Shown: positions 17,155 through 25,370, counted from the stretch's first letter. The stretch: DNA of 47,430 bases from an uncultured Selenomonadales bacterium (GCA_905200615.1 CAJKLB010000013.1:1-47430); one strand, 5' to 3'. Program-made: numbers and translations. The notes: a model not told the origin generated them from the letters alone.

Positions 17155-17535
17155 ATGGCTGAGAATAATGGCATGATCAGCAAGTCGGAGGTAGGCGGTA
17201 GCGTTTCTTATTCGGAAGATGTTATTGCTATTATTTCAGGCTTAGCAGCTACCGAGATACATGGCGTTGCCGGCATGAGCGGCGGAATCAAAAGCGGTAT
17301 TGTGGAGCTTTTGGGCAAAAAAGATCTTTCTAAAGGAATTAAGGCTACAATAGGAAATGAAGAGGCTGTAATCGATATTAATTTGGTTGTTTCTTATGGT
17401 ACGATTATCAGCGATGTAGTTCTTGAAGTGCAAAAAAGCGTGAAGCGCGCGGTGGAAGGAATGACCGGCTTAAAAGTACCAGCGGTAAATGTAAATGTAA
17501 TAGGCGTTCAGGTTGCCGCTGAAGATAAAAAGTAA
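17155..17535 (+). CDS. asp23: Asp23/Gls24-family envelope stress protein
   Basis: Asp23 proteins are abundant, membrane-associated and linked to cell-envelope stress in Gram-positives; they are held at the membrane by AmaP. The 126-residue protein shows the family segments GSVSYSEDVIAIISGLAA, EIHGVAGMSGG, the strand VIDINLVVSYG and the C-terminal VNVNVIGVQV. It has a strong ribosome site (GGGAGGG) and its own promoter. The AmaP gene follows 15 bases downstream, which supports a membrane-anchored pair. The usual neighbour rpmB is not here. Confidence 0.9.
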   Translation: MAENNGMISKSEVGGSVSYSEDVIAIISGLAATEIHGVAGMSGGIKSGIVELLGKKDLSKGIKATIGNEEAVIDINLVVSYGTIISDVVLEVQKSVKRAVEGMTGLKVPAVNVNVIGVQVAAEDKK

Positions 17536-17550
17536 AACAGAGGTAGAATA

Positions 17551-18078
17551 ATGAAAATTTGGGAGAGATTGCTCCTTGTATTTCTGGCGCTTGTGTCTAT
17601 TGCCGTTCTTGGATTTTTTGCTTTTTCCGTATGGAATCCAACAGCGTTATTAGTATTACTGTATGAAATGCAGCAGTCCGTTTATCTAAAAATTGCTTTT
17701 AGCGCACTGGCATTTGTTTTTGCTGTTTTAAGTGTAAGAATTATGTTTGCCGGTTTGGGCGGAAATGCGAAAACGGTAACGATGGCCGCTTCTACCGAGG
17801 CGGGAGGCATTTACATAAATATTGATACCATCAGTGATTTAGCTTCAAAAGCTGTGCGTAAGGTGGAAGGAATTCGAGAAATTCGTATAAGGACTACGAT
17901 GCAGGAGGGCGGAGCCTATATAGCCGTAAAAATATCTATGGCGTCAGACTGCGTGATTCCCGAAGTTTCGGCACAGGTTCAGCAAAGTGTAAAAACGGAT
18001 GTTGAAGGGCTTTGCGGAATTACCGTAAAAAAAGTAGTAGTGCAGGTGGATAATTCCCTGCAGAGTCAGAAAAATTAG
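17551..18078 (+). CDS. amaP: AmaP-like alkaline shock response membrane anchor protein
   Basis: The 175-residue protein has two N-terminal membrane helices (about residues 8-28 and 45-68), then a soluble Asp23-like domain with IRIRTTMQEGGAYIAVKI and GITVKKVVVQVDN. This architecture is that of AmaP, which anchors Asp23 to the membrane in Staphylococcus. The gene sits directly after asp23 and precedes a hairpin at 18105-18130. The role as an anchor is inferred from the family and the pairing. Confidence 0.85.
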   Translation: MKIWERLLLVFLALVSIAVLGFFAFSVWNPTALLVLLYEMQQSVYLKIAFSALAFVFAVLSVRIMFAGLGGNAKTVTMAASTEAGGIYINIDTISDLASKAVRKVEGIREIRIRTTMQEGGAYIAVKISMASDCVIPEVSAQVQQSVKTDVEGLCGITVKKVVVQVDNSLQSQKN

Positions 18079-18104
18079 GCAAAATAATTTGCTTAGAACA
18101 TTTA

Positions 18105-18130
18105 GGGCGGGAAAATCCTCGCTCTTTTGT
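18105..18130 (+). terminator. Possible weak terminator or attenuator between amaP and nusB
   Basis: GGGCGGG (18105-18111), loop AAAAT, then CC-T-CGCTC (18117-18124) forms a stem of about seven pairs with one bulge, followed by TTTTGTT. A small perfect hairpin (five pairs, GCAAA/TTTGC, 18079-18092) precedes it. The U-run is short, so termination may be partial. No convincing promoter lies between this and nusB. Confidence 0.45.
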
Positions 18131-18158
18131 TAGTATAAGGGATATTACGGAGGATAGC

Positions 18159-18569
18159 ATGGCACGAATAAAAGCCAGAGAGGTAGCGTTTCAATTGCTT
18201 TTTGAAGATACATTCGGGACTAATACGGCAAGGGAAATGTTTGATAGCCTTTTTGAAGAGGAACAAGAGTGGAAAAAAATCAATGAGACGGATTTAGAAT
18301 ATATTCAGTGGCTTAGGAACACTGCCAAACAGCACGTGGACGAGCTGAATACTATTATTGCTCGTTTTGCGAACGGGTGGACCATTGAACGGATGAATCG
18401 TATTGATCTTTCAATCTTGCGGCTTGCGCTTTGTGAAATTTTATATCGGGAAGATGTAACCGCCGCCACTGCCATTAACGAAGCCGTAGAATTGGCAAAG
18501 CGTTATTCTTCGGAAGAGGGACCGTCTTTCATTAACGGTATTTTAGGAGCATTTGTAAGAAGTCTATGA
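18159..18569 (+). CDS. nusB: Transcription antitermination factor NusB
   Basis: NusB binds boxA RNA with NusE (S10) and promotes antitermination in rRNA operons. The 136-residue all-helical protein starts ARIKAREVAFQLLFE and ends with the family signature ATAINEAVELAKRYSSEEGPSFINGILG. The start has ACGGAGG upstream. It overlaps the TsaD-like gene by four bases and heads the nusB-folD-xseA-xseB-ispA series, a conserved Clostridia grouping. Confidence 0.95.
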   Translation: MARIKAREVAFQLLFEDTFGTNTAREMFDSLFEEEQEWKKINETDLEYIQWLRNTAKQHVDELNTIIARFANGWTIERMNRIDLSILRLALCEILYREDVTAATAINEAVELAKRYSSEEGPSFINGILGAFVRSL

Positions 18570-19519
18570 TATTTTTAGGTATTGATACCAGTTGCTATAC
18601 AACCTCAATAGCGGCAGTGGATGAAAACGGAAACCTGATTGCACAGCAGCGTAAACTTCTTTCTGTTGCCGAGGGAGAGCGGGGGCTTCGCCAAAGCGAG
18701 GCTTTTTTTAAACATGTGAATAATTTTCCTGAATTATATGAAAAATTGCTGGAGCAGATTCCTGAGCCGAAGATTCAAGCGGTGTGCGTCAGCACGCAGC
18801 CAAGAGGAATGGGAAATTCTTACATGCCGGTATTTTTTGCCGGCAGGCGAATGGCGGAAACCATTGCCATGACCTTAAACGTACCGTTGTTTTCCACGGA
18901 TCATCAGCAAGGACATGTGCAGGCGGCATTGTATCAAAGCGATCTTTCCTCTCAGCGGTTTTGTGCCGTACACCTTTCCGGAGGAACAACGGAAGTGCTT
19001 TTGGTGCATGAAAAACCAACGGAATATAAAATAAAAATACTGGCTTCGTCCAAGGACATCAACGCGGGACAATTGATTGACCGTTTGGGAGTTGCTATGA
19101 AAATGCCGTTTCCGGCCGGAAAATCTGTGGATGAGCATGCGGTGAAGCACAGCGGAGCGAGAATCGTTTTACCGATTCACGCTTCCATGGAAGATTGCAG
19201 TTTTTCCGGTACAGAGGCGGCCGCTTTACGGGAACTTGAAGCGGGTGCGGATATGGACATGCTTTGCGAGGCAATTATGTCTGCTATAGCGCGCACAATG
19301 GCAAAAATGATGGGCGGAGCCGCCTACTATGCGGGAACGCAAGATATTCTGATGGCCGGCGGTGTATCGTCCAGTTTGTATTTAAGAAAAACATTGCCGG
19401 TTTTACTGGAAAAGCGGGGAATGCACTTTAACCTGCATTTTTCTCCTGCGGAATTCAGCTCGGATAACGCTGTCGGCGTAGCGCTTTTATGCAGAAAAAA
19501 ATACATAAACAGGGGGTAA
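18566..19519 (+). CDS. TsaD/Kae1-family paralogue (ASKHA ATPase fold), role unknown
   Basis: The 317-residue protein has the Kae1/TsaD fold. It shows N-terminal GIDTSCYTTSIA, the metal motif H-x3-H (His113 and His117 in TDHQQGH), LSGGTTEVLLV, FSGTEAA, AGGVSSSLYLR and a late Asp in SSDNAVGVA. TsaD itself makes the t6A tRNA modification, but this copy departs from its signature (SGGTTE for SGGHTQ, FSGTEA for FSGLKT) and sits beside nusB and folD. Clostridia often carry such a second copy, usually annotated as an M22 glycoprotease-like protein. The fold is clear; the activity is not. It overlaps nusB by ATGA. Confidence 0.8.
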   Translation: MIFLGIDTSCYTTSIAAVDENGNLIAQQRKLLSVAEGERGLRQSEAFFKHVNNFPELYEKLLEQIPEPKIQAVCVSTQPRGMGNSYMPVFFAGRRMAETIAMTLNVPLFSTDHQQGHVQAALYQSDLSSQRFCAVHLSGGTTEVLLVHEKPTEYKIKILASSKDINAGQLIDRLGVAMKMPFPAGKSVDEHAVKHSGARIVLPIHASMEDCSFSGTEAAALRELEAGADMDMLCEAIMSAIARTMAKMMGGAAYYAGTQDILMAGGVSSSLYLRKTLPVLLEKRGMHFNLHFSPAEFSSDNAVGVALLCRKKYINRG

Positions 19520-19523
19520 TTTT

Positions 19524-20351
19524 ATGATACTTGACGGAAAGGCTTTGGCTGCGAAAATCAAAAATGAACTGCGTGAAAAAATAGCGGCATCGGGAAAAAA
19601 AGTTGCGCTTGCGGTTGTTTTGGTCGGTGAGGATCCGGCAAGCTGTATTTACGTAAAGAATAAAACCAATGATTGTCGGGAAATCGGCATTGAATCACTG
19701 GAATATCGTTTAAAAGAGGATACATCCCAGGAAGAACTTATGGCGCTGATTCATACATTGAACCAAGATGAAAATGTTCACGGTATTTTGGTGCAGTTTC
19801 CTCTGCCGAAGCATTTGGATCAGGAGGCTGTGGTAAAAGCTATTTCGCCGGATAAAGATGTGGACGGCTTTTCGAAAATCAATATTGGAGGAGTGCTGAT
19901 GGGGGATAAAGAGAGTTTTGTTTCCTGTACCCCTGCCGGCGCTATGGAATTGATCAAAACCAGCGGCATTGATATATGTGGGAAAAGAGCGGTTGTAATC
20001 GGCCGCAGTAACAATGTGGGAAAACCTATGGCGCTTTTGCTGCTTCATGAAGGCGCAACGGTCACAGTTTGTCACTCTAAGACTCAAAATTTAGCACAGA
20101 TCACCAAAGAAGCGGATATTCTGGTAAGTGCCGTAGGACGAGCGCATATGATTACTGCGGATATGGTAAAGCCCGGCGCGGTAGTAATTGATATCGGTAT
20201 CAGCCGCATTGATGGCCGTCAGGTAGGAGATGTGGATTTTGAAGCGGTTAAAAATAAAGCGTTTGCCATTACGCCTAACCCCGGAGGAACCGGACCGATG
20301 ACACGAGCAATGTTGATGTATAATACCGTAAAAGCGGCGGGGATTTTATGA
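19524..20351 (+). CDS. folD: Bifunctional methylenetetrahydrofolate dehydrogenase/cyclohydrolase FolD
   Basis: FolD converts 5,10-methylene-THF to 10-formyl-THF, the donor used by Fmt. The 275-residue protein contains the catalytic YVKNKTNDC segment (Lys of the Y-x3-K motif), VQFPLPKHLD, the DVDGF loop, VIGRSNNVGKPMA and the C-terminal TPNPGGTGPMTRAML. The start has AGGGGGT upstream. In genomes carrying OLE RNA, folD-xseA-xseB-ispA is the usual upstream half of the OLE cluster. Here it stands in block 3, far from OLE. Confidence 0.97.
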   Translation: MILDGKALAAKIKNELREKIAASGKKVALAVVLVGEDPASCIYVKNKTNDCREIGIESLEYRLKEDTSQEELMALIHTLNQDENVHGILVQFPLPKHLDQEAVVKAISPDKDVDGFSKINIGGVLMGDKESFVSCTPAGAMELIKTSGIDICGKRAVVIGRSNNVGKPMALLLLHEGATVTVCHSKTQNLAQITKEADILVSAVGRAHMITADMVKPGAVVIDIGISRIDGRQVGDVDFEAVKNKAFAITPNPGGTGPMTRAMLMYNTVKAAGIL

Positions 20352-21535
20352 ATGTAACCGTATCACAACTGAATGCTTATATAAAACAGAGTTTCTCTAT
20401 GGACGCTGTTTTAAATGATATTGTGGTTGAAGGCGAAATTTCGGGCTTGAAAATGCATTCTTCAGGACATATTTATTTTTCTTTAAAGGATGAAAGCGCA
20501 GCGATACGGTGCGCTTTTTTTAAACCGCATTCGCTTAAAATCAATTTTCGGCCGGAAGATGGCATGAAAGTGCTGGCCAGGGGAAGAGTTACTCTTTACG
20601 AGCGCGACGGACAGTATCAGCTCAATGTGTTCACGCTTGAACCTGACGGATTGGGGGAACTCTATAAGCAATTTGCACAATTGAAAAAAAGACTGGAAGA
20701 GGAAGGCCTTTTTGATTCCCGGAATAAAAAGAACCTGCCGGCATTTGCAAAAAAAATCGGTGTGGTGACCTCTCCTACCGGAGCAGTGATTCGGGATATT
20801 ATCAATGTCGCGACCAGAAGATGCCCGGAAATCAGTATTGTTCTGGCGCCGGTTACGGTACAGGGTGAAGACGCGCCGCGCTCTATTTGCGCGGGATTGC
20901 GGGCTTTGGATTCTATGGCGGAAGTGGATGTGATTCTTCTTGCCCGGGGAGGCGGTTCCATGGAGGATCTCTGGTGTTTTAACAGTGAGGAGGTCGCAAG
21001 AGCGATTTTTGCCTGTAAAAAGCCTGTGATATCGGCGGTAGGACATGAAACCGATTTTACCATTGCCGATTTCGTTGCGGACATGCGGGCTCCGACACCT
21101 TCGGCTGCCGCAGAACTGGCGGTTTTTGATTATTACGGTACGTTAGAAGATGTCGAGCGTTTTGGGCAGTATATCATTAGGAATATTGAAGGCAGAACAT
21201 CTGAAATGCGGGCCGCGCTGTATAAGGCGGCAGAGCATTTTGAAGATCCGCAATTGTTGATAGCAAATTTTGCTCAGCGGTTGGAGCGGCTGCGGCAAGA
21301 GCTATTTATGAAGAATGAACTGCAGCAGCATCGTAGGGAAGAGCAACTGTCCATACTTGCGGGAAGACTGCATGCTCTCAGTCCTTTGGCGGTATTGGAG
21401 AGGGGGTATTCCGTAACTTTTGATCAAAGCGGAAAGACCGTAAAAAACAGTGGGAATATCCATCAGGGCGACAGTATTTTTATAAAATTAAGCAAGGGCG
21501 CATTAAAAGCCGAGGTTACGGAGGTTGAAAAATGA
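20348..21535 (+). CDS. xseA: Exodeoxyribonuclease VII large subunit
   Basis: XseA is the catalytic subunit of exonuclease VII, which degrades single-stranded DNA in both directions during repair. The 395-residue protein has an N-terminal OB fold (about 1-100, with VVEGEISGLKMHSSGHIYFSL split across the fold), the catalytic core with GVVTSPTGAVIRDI, LLARGGGSMEDLW, ISAVGHETDFTIAD and ADMRAPTPSAAAE, then a coiled region and the terminal LERGYSV motif. It overlaps folD and xseB by four bases each, so the subunits are translated in a coupled way. Confidence 0.96.
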   Translation: MNVTVSQLNAYIKQSFSMDAVLNDIVVEGEISGLKMHSSGHIYFSLKDESAAIRCAFFKPHSLKINFRPEDGMKVLARGRVTLYERDGQYQLNVFTLEPDGLGELYKQFAQLKKRLEEEGLFDSRNKKNLPAFAKKIGVVTSPTGAVIRDIINVATRRCPEISIVLAPVTVQGEDAPRSICAGLRALDSMAEVDVILLARGGGSMEDLWCFNSEEVARAIFACKKPVISAVGHETDFTIADFVADMRAPTPSAAAELAVFDYYGTLEDVERFGQYIIRNIEGRTSEMRAALYKAAEHFEDPQLLIANFAQRLERLRQELFMKNELQQHRREEQLSILAGRLHALSPLAVLERGYSVTFDQSGKTVKNSGNIHQGDSIFIKLSKGALKAEVTEVEK

Positions 21536-21771
21536 AAGAGATAGAGAAAATGACATTGGAAGACGCAATGAAAGAATTGGAAGGGATCGTAGAAAAATTG
21601 GATGATTCCAAACTTTCATTGGAAAAATCAATGGATGCCTTTGAGCAGGGAGTAAAACTTGTGACGCATTGCAGAAAGTTACTGGATGGGTACAGTAAAA
21701 GAATTACCGTACTGAAAAAGGAAGGTGCGCTGCTGAAAGAGAGTCCTATGGAGGAATCCTTTGATGCTTAA
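21532..21771 (+). CDS. xseB: Exodeoxyribonuclease VII small subunit
   Basis: The 79-residue, highly charged helical protein binds the XseA coiled region. The family pattern is clear: LEDAMKELEGIVEKLDDSKLSLEKSMDAFEQG, here spanning residues 8-39, then a basic helix. It overlaps xseA at its start and ispA at its end by eight bases. Length is typical. Confidence 0.95.
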   Translation: MKEIEKMTLEDAMKELEGIVEKLDDSKLSLEKSMDAFEQGVKLVTHCRKLLDGYSKRITVLKKEGALLKESPMEESFDA

Positions 21772-22639
21772 TGCGGAAAAAAAGTTAGAAGAGTACAGCC
21801 GTATTGTAGAAAATGAAATGACAAAACTACTGAAAGCCGACGGAATTCCGGTGCAGCTTCAGCAGACCATGGCCTACAGCGTTCTTGCGGGCGGAAAACG
21901 GCTTCGCCCCGCCTTGCTGATGGAAGCGTGTAAGTTATGCGGAGGAACGGAGAGCCGGGCGCTTCCGTTTGCCTGCGCGATGGAATTTATTCATACTTAT
22001 TCATTGATTCATGATGATCTTCCCGCGATGGACAATGATGACTACCGCAGGGGAAAACTTACTTCCCATAAAAAATTCGGAGAGGCCAAAGCCATTCTTA
22101 CCGGAGACGGATTGCTGAGCTACGCTTTTGAAATTTTGCTGGATGCCTGTTGCGATCCATCTTCTGTGGCCGCGGCAAGAATGATTGCATCGGCTGCCGG
22201 AGTAAAAGGAATGTTGGCGGGGCAATGGGTAGACGTTGATTTGAACGGGGATATATTTGAACAAACTACTATGGAATATATTCATTTACATAAAACGGCC
22301 GATATGATTACGGGAGCGTTGCTTGCCGGGGCAGCATGCGCAGGTGCTGAAAAAGAAAAACTCGTGCAGCTTGAGAGTTACGGCAAGGGAATCGGATATA
22401 CGTTTCAGATTGTTGACGATATCTTGGATATTGAAGGCAGCAGCGAGGAACTTGGCAAAAAAACCGGCAGTGATGCGGCAAACCATAAAACAACATATGT
22501 TATTCTTTTTGGACTGGAAGGTGCACGGCAAAAAGCGGAAGAGCATACGGCCGCGGCGATAGAGGCCGTAAAAAGCTTCGGAGAAGAGGCGGCGTTTTTC
22601 ATAGCATTGGCACAGTATCTCTTGAAAAGAAAAAAATAA
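21764..22639 (+). CDS. ispA: Polyprenyl (farnesyl/geranyl) diphosphate synthase
   Basis: This prenyltransferase condenses isopentenyl diphosphate with allylic diphosphates to make farnesyl diphosphate, a precursor of the undecaprenyl carrier. The 291-residue all-helical protein has GGKRLRP, the first Asp-rich motif HDDLPAMDND, the KTA segment and the second Asp-rich motif DDILD. ATG 21764 is used, with GGAGG about ten bases upstream; a TTG one codon earlier is the only alternative. A terminator follows at 22696. In OLE clusters the RNA normally comes directly after this gene; here it does not. Confidence 0.95.
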   Translation: MLNAEKKLEEYSRIVENEMTKLLKADGIPVQLQQTMAYSVLAGGKRLRPALLMEACKLCGGTESRALPFACAMEFIHTYSLIHDDLPAMDNDDYRRGKLTSHKKFGEAKAILTGDGLLSYAFEILLDACCDPSSVAAARMIASAAGVKGMLAGQWVDVDLNGDIFEQTTMEYIHLHKTADMITGALLAGAACAGAEKEKLVQLESYGKGIGYTFQIVDDILDIEGSSEELGKKTGSDAANHKTTYVILFGLEGARQKAEEHTAAAIEAVKSFGEEAAFFIALAQYLLKRKK

Positions 22640-22695
22640 ATATTGCATTTCAATAGAAAATAAAAGAAAAATATAGTAAATCGCAGAAATCATTT

Positions 22696-22731
22696 AAAAA
22701 GCAGGTTCTTTTGACAAAAATCTGCTTTTTT
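22696..22731 (+). terminator. Rho-independent terminator after ispA
   Basis: AAAAAGCAG (22696-22704) pairs with CTGCTTTTT (22722-22730). Inner TTTT/AAAA pairs are possible and a T-run completes it. It closes the nusB-ispA block. The bases between ispA and this stem (22640-22695) hold only AT-rich sequence. Confidence 0.7.
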
Positions 22732-22756
22732 CGTAGTAGGAATAATTGTATTTATA

Positions 22757-22765
22757 TGGTAAAAT
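22757..22765 (+). promoter_or_regulatory. Possible extended -10 promoter for the 53-residue ORF
   Basis: TGG followed directly by TAAAAT (22760-22765) resembles an extended -10 element. No good -35 is present at the right distance. It lies 24 bases before the ATG of the small ORF, so the leader would be very short. Confidence 0.3.
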
Positions 22766-22788
22766 TGTATAAAAAAGGAGGAAATAAT

Positions 22789-22950
22789 ATGAAAAATAAA
22801 AATTTTATCAAATTATGGAACGATTATGCCTGCGTTTATAATGATTTAGCTGAATATTTTGAAGATAACCGCCTTTCCATACAAAAACTGAGAAAATTGG
22901 ATCAAGTAGTGGAAAAACTCTTTATTATTTGCAATATATACATGAAATAG
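22789..22950 (+). CDS. 53-residue hypothetical protein
   Basis: A strong Shine-Dalgarno (AAGGAGG) precedes ATG 22789. The protein is charged and probably helical (LWNDYACVYNDLAEYF, then SIQKLRKLDQVVEKLF), with no signal peptide and no recognisable domain. It stands alone between a terminator and the transporter pair. The ribosome site, the separate terminator upstream and the in-frame stop just before the next TATAAT support a real small gene. Function unknown. Confidence 0.55.
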   Translation: MKNKNFIKLWNDYACVYNDLAEYFEDNRLSIQKLRKLDQVVEKLFIICNIYMK

Positions 22951-22973
22951 AAGGTTCGGGCAAAAATATAGTA

Positions 22974-22979
22974 TATAAT
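22974..22979 (+). promoter_or_regulatory. Possible -10 element upstream of the TauE/SafE pair
   Basis: A perfect TATAAT lies at 22974-22979, about 20 bases before the likely start of the first TauE/SafE gene. No consensus -35 is found 16-18 bases upstream, so this is only a candidate. Confidence 0.3.
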
Positions 22980-22998
22980 TCTATTTTTGGTGAACGGG

Positions 22999-23340
22999 AT
23001 GAACGGAATCATTTTAAATATAGCGGCTATGGCCGCCGGCTTTGCAAACGGTTTTCTGGGAACAGGGGGCGGTATTATCGCGCTTCCTGTGCTTTATTCC
23101 GCGTTAAAAGATGAGAAAAAAGCACATGCCTCAGTGGCGCTGTTTATTCTTCCGCTCTCTCTTTTAAGCGCGGCTGTTTATCAGAAAAATATCCATTTAG
23201 CTCTATTGTTTCCGCTTTGTACGGGAGCGGCTGCGGGTGGTGCGGCAGGGGCTTTTTTACTTAAAAAAACGCCGATAGGGGTGGTAAAAATTATTTTTGG
23301 CCTTATTGTTATTTATACGGGGATCAGGGCGCTGTTATGA
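22999..23340 (+). CDS. TauE/SafE (TSUP) family membrane protein, half-length, first of pair
   Basis: TSUP proteins export or import small sulfur-containing or organic anions. A full protein has two repeats of about four helices. This 113-residue protein is one repeat: the GFANGFLGTGGGIIALPVL signature loop, then three or four hydrophobic helices. ATG 22999 is chosen because GGTGA lies five bases upstream; GTG 22990 is possible. The partner half begins at the overlapping ATGA. Such split pairs occur in Clostridia and probably assemble as a heterodimer. The substrate cannot be told from the sequence. Confidence 0.8.
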   Translation: MNGIILNIAAMAAGFANGFLGTGGGIIALPVLYSALKDEKKAHASVALFILPLSLLSAAVYQKNIHLALLFPLCTGAAAGGAAGAFLLKKTPIGVVKIIFGLIVIYTGIRALL

Positions 23341-23723
23341 TCGCTTTTTTTATTGGCTTTTTTTCTTTTTTGCTCGCGGGCCTCGGCCTTGGCGGGGGGG
23401 CGCTTTTAATTCCCTGTCTTACACTTGTTTTTCATATGGAGCAGAGTGATGCGCAATATGTAGGACTGGTTGCCTATATTCCCGCGGCTTTGGGAACCAT
23501 ATTTTACGGACTGAAAACGAAACTGCTCAACGCGAAAAAAACGACGGAGTTGGTTCCGGCCGGCCTTGTGGGAGCCGCGGCCGGTGCTCTGCTCAGCCGC
23601 GGCGCCGAAAATGATTTGCTGAAAAAAATATACGGTGCCTTTTTAATTTTTTTTGGAATTTATATGATTTTTTCGGTCATTTGGAAACAAAAAAAAGATG
23701 GCTTTTATAAAAAAACAAAATAA
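23337..23723 (+). CDS. TauE/SafE (TSUP) family membrane protein, half-length, second of pair
   Basis: The second half-transporter has 128 residues, with the matching signature FSFLLAGLGLGGGALLIPCL, three further hydrophobic helices and a basic C-terminus. The start overlaps the first gene by ATGA. Each half carries its own glycine-rich loop and start codon, so this looks like a natural two-gene transporter, not a frameshifted single gene. A terminator follows at 23751. Confidence 0.8.
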   Translation: MIAFFIGFFSFLLAGLGLGGGALLIPCLTLVFHMEQSDAQYVGLVAYIPAALGTIFYGLKTKLLNAKKTTELVPAGLVGAAAGALLSRGAENDLLKKIYGAFLIFFGIYMIFSVIWKQKKDGFYKKTK

Positions 23724-23750
23724 TATATAAAATTTTCTGTAAATTTTATC

Positions 23751-23778
23751 AAAAAATCAGAATTGCCTCTGGATTTTT
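23751..23778 (+). terminator. Rho-independent terminator after the TauE/SafE pair
   Basis: AAAAATCAG (ending at 23760) pairs with CTGGATTTTT (23769-23778) across an eight-base loop with one bulged G. The trailing T-run is part of the 3' arm. It separates the transporter pair from the Ppx/GppA gene. Confidence 0.55.
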
Positions 23779-23798
23779 GGCGCCAGATATTATATAAT
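23770..23798 (+). promoter_or_regulatory. Candidate promoter for the Ppx-hydratase-mre block
   Basis: A perfect TATAAT at 23793-23798 lies 63 bases before the Ppx/GppA start. The best -35 at a 17-base spacing is TGGATT (23770-23775), a weak match that overlaps the terminator stem. The following block of overlapping or closely spaced genes has no other obvious promoter until 37042. Confidence 0.4.
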
Positions 23799-23861
23799 AC
23801 TATAAATCTGTTATAGCTTAATCAAATTGATTTATATATTTTACTTTCGGAGGAGATTTTT

Positions 23862-25370
23862 ATGAGAAAAATAGCGATTATGGATGTAGGATCGAACAAC
23901 GCACGGTTGATTCTTGTTTATATCTATGATAACGGCAGTTATCGCATCGCGGATCAGCTGAAGGAACCGGTAAGACTGATTTCCGATATGGGACATGATA
24001 ATATTATTAAGCCTCGGCGTATTCAGCAATTGATAAAAACTATCAATATGTTTAAACGGCTTTGCGCGGCTAACGACGTAGAGGAAATTTATGCTTGCTG
24101 TACAGCGGCAGTAAATCGTGCCGCCAATCAGCGCAGCTTTTTGGATGAGGTATACGCTACTACACAATTTGAGCTTGAAGTCCTTTCCGGGGAAAGGGAA
24201 GCAACCCTTGTTTATCAAGGGGTGATCAATACTATGGATATTGACAGCGGCGTCATTATGGATATCGGTGGAGGAACCACGCAGCTGGTTCACTTTGAAA
24301 AACGCAATATTAAAAATTTAGCTTGTTTGCCTTTCGGAACGGTAACGCTTACGGAATTGTTCGGTTTGGCGGATAAAGTGAAACAAGAGCAGATTGACGC
24401 TATTGAGGATTTTTACCGTCAGCAGTTGGAAGAGGTGCCGTGGCTTTCTTCCGTGCAGGGGCTTCCTTTAATCGGTGTGGGCGGTTCCTTCAGAAATTTG
24501 GGTAAAATTATGCGTATGAAAAGCAAACGGGATATCGGTACGCTTCATAATTATAACATACGGGTAAAGGAAATCGATGCCGTATATGAAAATATGTGCC
24601 GATTGGATCTTGACCGGCGCATGAAAATCAAAGGACTCTCCAATGAACGGGCGGATATCTTTTTGGCAGCCTTTGCGGCGATTAAGACCACGGTTAATTA
24701 TATCGGCTGTACAGATATTTTTATCAGCTGCAGCGGTCTCCGGGAAGGCATTATGTTTCAGCAGATTGATCCGCAGCTGGCGGTTAAACCTGTACAGCAT
24801 GTGCTGGATTATTCTCTTGCCAATGTGCTGGGACTGTTTCAGGAAAATATTGCCCATGCTAATAATGTGGCCAAGCTCTCGCTTTTGATGTTTGAACAGT
24901 TGCGGCAGCTGCATAAACTTCCCAATTCGTATATGCGTATTATTAAAACGGCGGCAACCCTGCATGATATCGGAACAACAATCAAATATCATGATCATCA
25001 TAAGCATAGCTTTTATTTAATATTGAATTCCAATATTTACGGTCTTACGCATCGGGAACATTTAATGAGCGCTTTTGTAGCTTTGGCGCATCGGAAAGAT
25101 GACGTAAAAAAAGAGTGCCAGCGGTATTCTGAGATGATTACTGCTGATGATGTGGCAATTATCTATAAGCTGGCGGTTCTTGTCCGCATAGCCGAAAGCT
25201 TTGACAGAGCTATGGCTAATGTTGTGGAATCTGTTTCCTGCGATATTTTAGGTGATTCGGTTATTATGAAAACACAGACTACCACAGACGCTTCGTTGGA
25301 AATAAAAGATGCTCATACCTGTGGGGATATGTTTAAAAAAGCTTACGGAAAAAATTTGGTTATACTTTAA
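23862..25370 (+). CDS. Ppx/GppA-family phosphatase with C-terminal HD domain
   Basis: Ppx/GppA enzymes hydrolyse polyphosphate or pppGpp. The 502-residue protein has the ASKHA-fold N-terminal half with IMDVGSNNARLILV (phosphate loop), the EVLSGEREATLVYQG block, the second loop IMDIGGGTTQLV and a third GVGGSFRNLGK. From about residue 310 an HD-type domain follows, with His368-Asp369 (LHDIGTTI) and a run of further histidines (KYHDHHKHS). Which substrate it uses cannot be decided from sequence. Start ATG has CGGAGGAG upstream. The aconitase-like gene follows after 15 bases. Confidence 0.87.
   Translation: MRKIAIMDVGSNNARLILVYIYDNGSYRIADQLKEPVRLISDMGHDNIIKPRRIQQLIKTINMFKRLCAANDVEEIYACCTAAVNRAANQRSFLDEVYATTQFELEVLSGEREATLVYQGVINTMDIDSGVIMDIGGGTTQLVHFEKRNIKNLACLPFGTVTLTELFGLADKVKQEQIDAIEDFYRQQLEEVPWLSSVQGLPLIGVGGSFRNLGKIMRMKSKRDIGTLHNYNIRVKEIDAVYENMCRLDLDRRMKIKGLSNERADIFLAAFAAIKTTVNYIGCTDIFISCSGLREGIMFQQIDPQLAVKPVQHVLDYSLANVLGLFQENIAHANNVAKLSLLMFEQLRQLHKLPNSYMRIIKTAATLHDIGTTIKYHDHHKHSFYLILNSNIYGLTHREHLMSAFVALAHRKDDVKKECQRYSEMITADDVAIIYKLAVLVRIAESFDRAMANVVESVSCDILGDSVIMKTQTTTDASLEIKDAHTCGDMFKKAYGKNLVIL

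Noticed and set aside
22987..23723. A single TauE/SafE transporter broken by a frameshift
   Set aside because: The halves overlap by a clean ATGA, each has its own start and glycine-rich signature, and split pairs of this size occur naturally in Clostridia.
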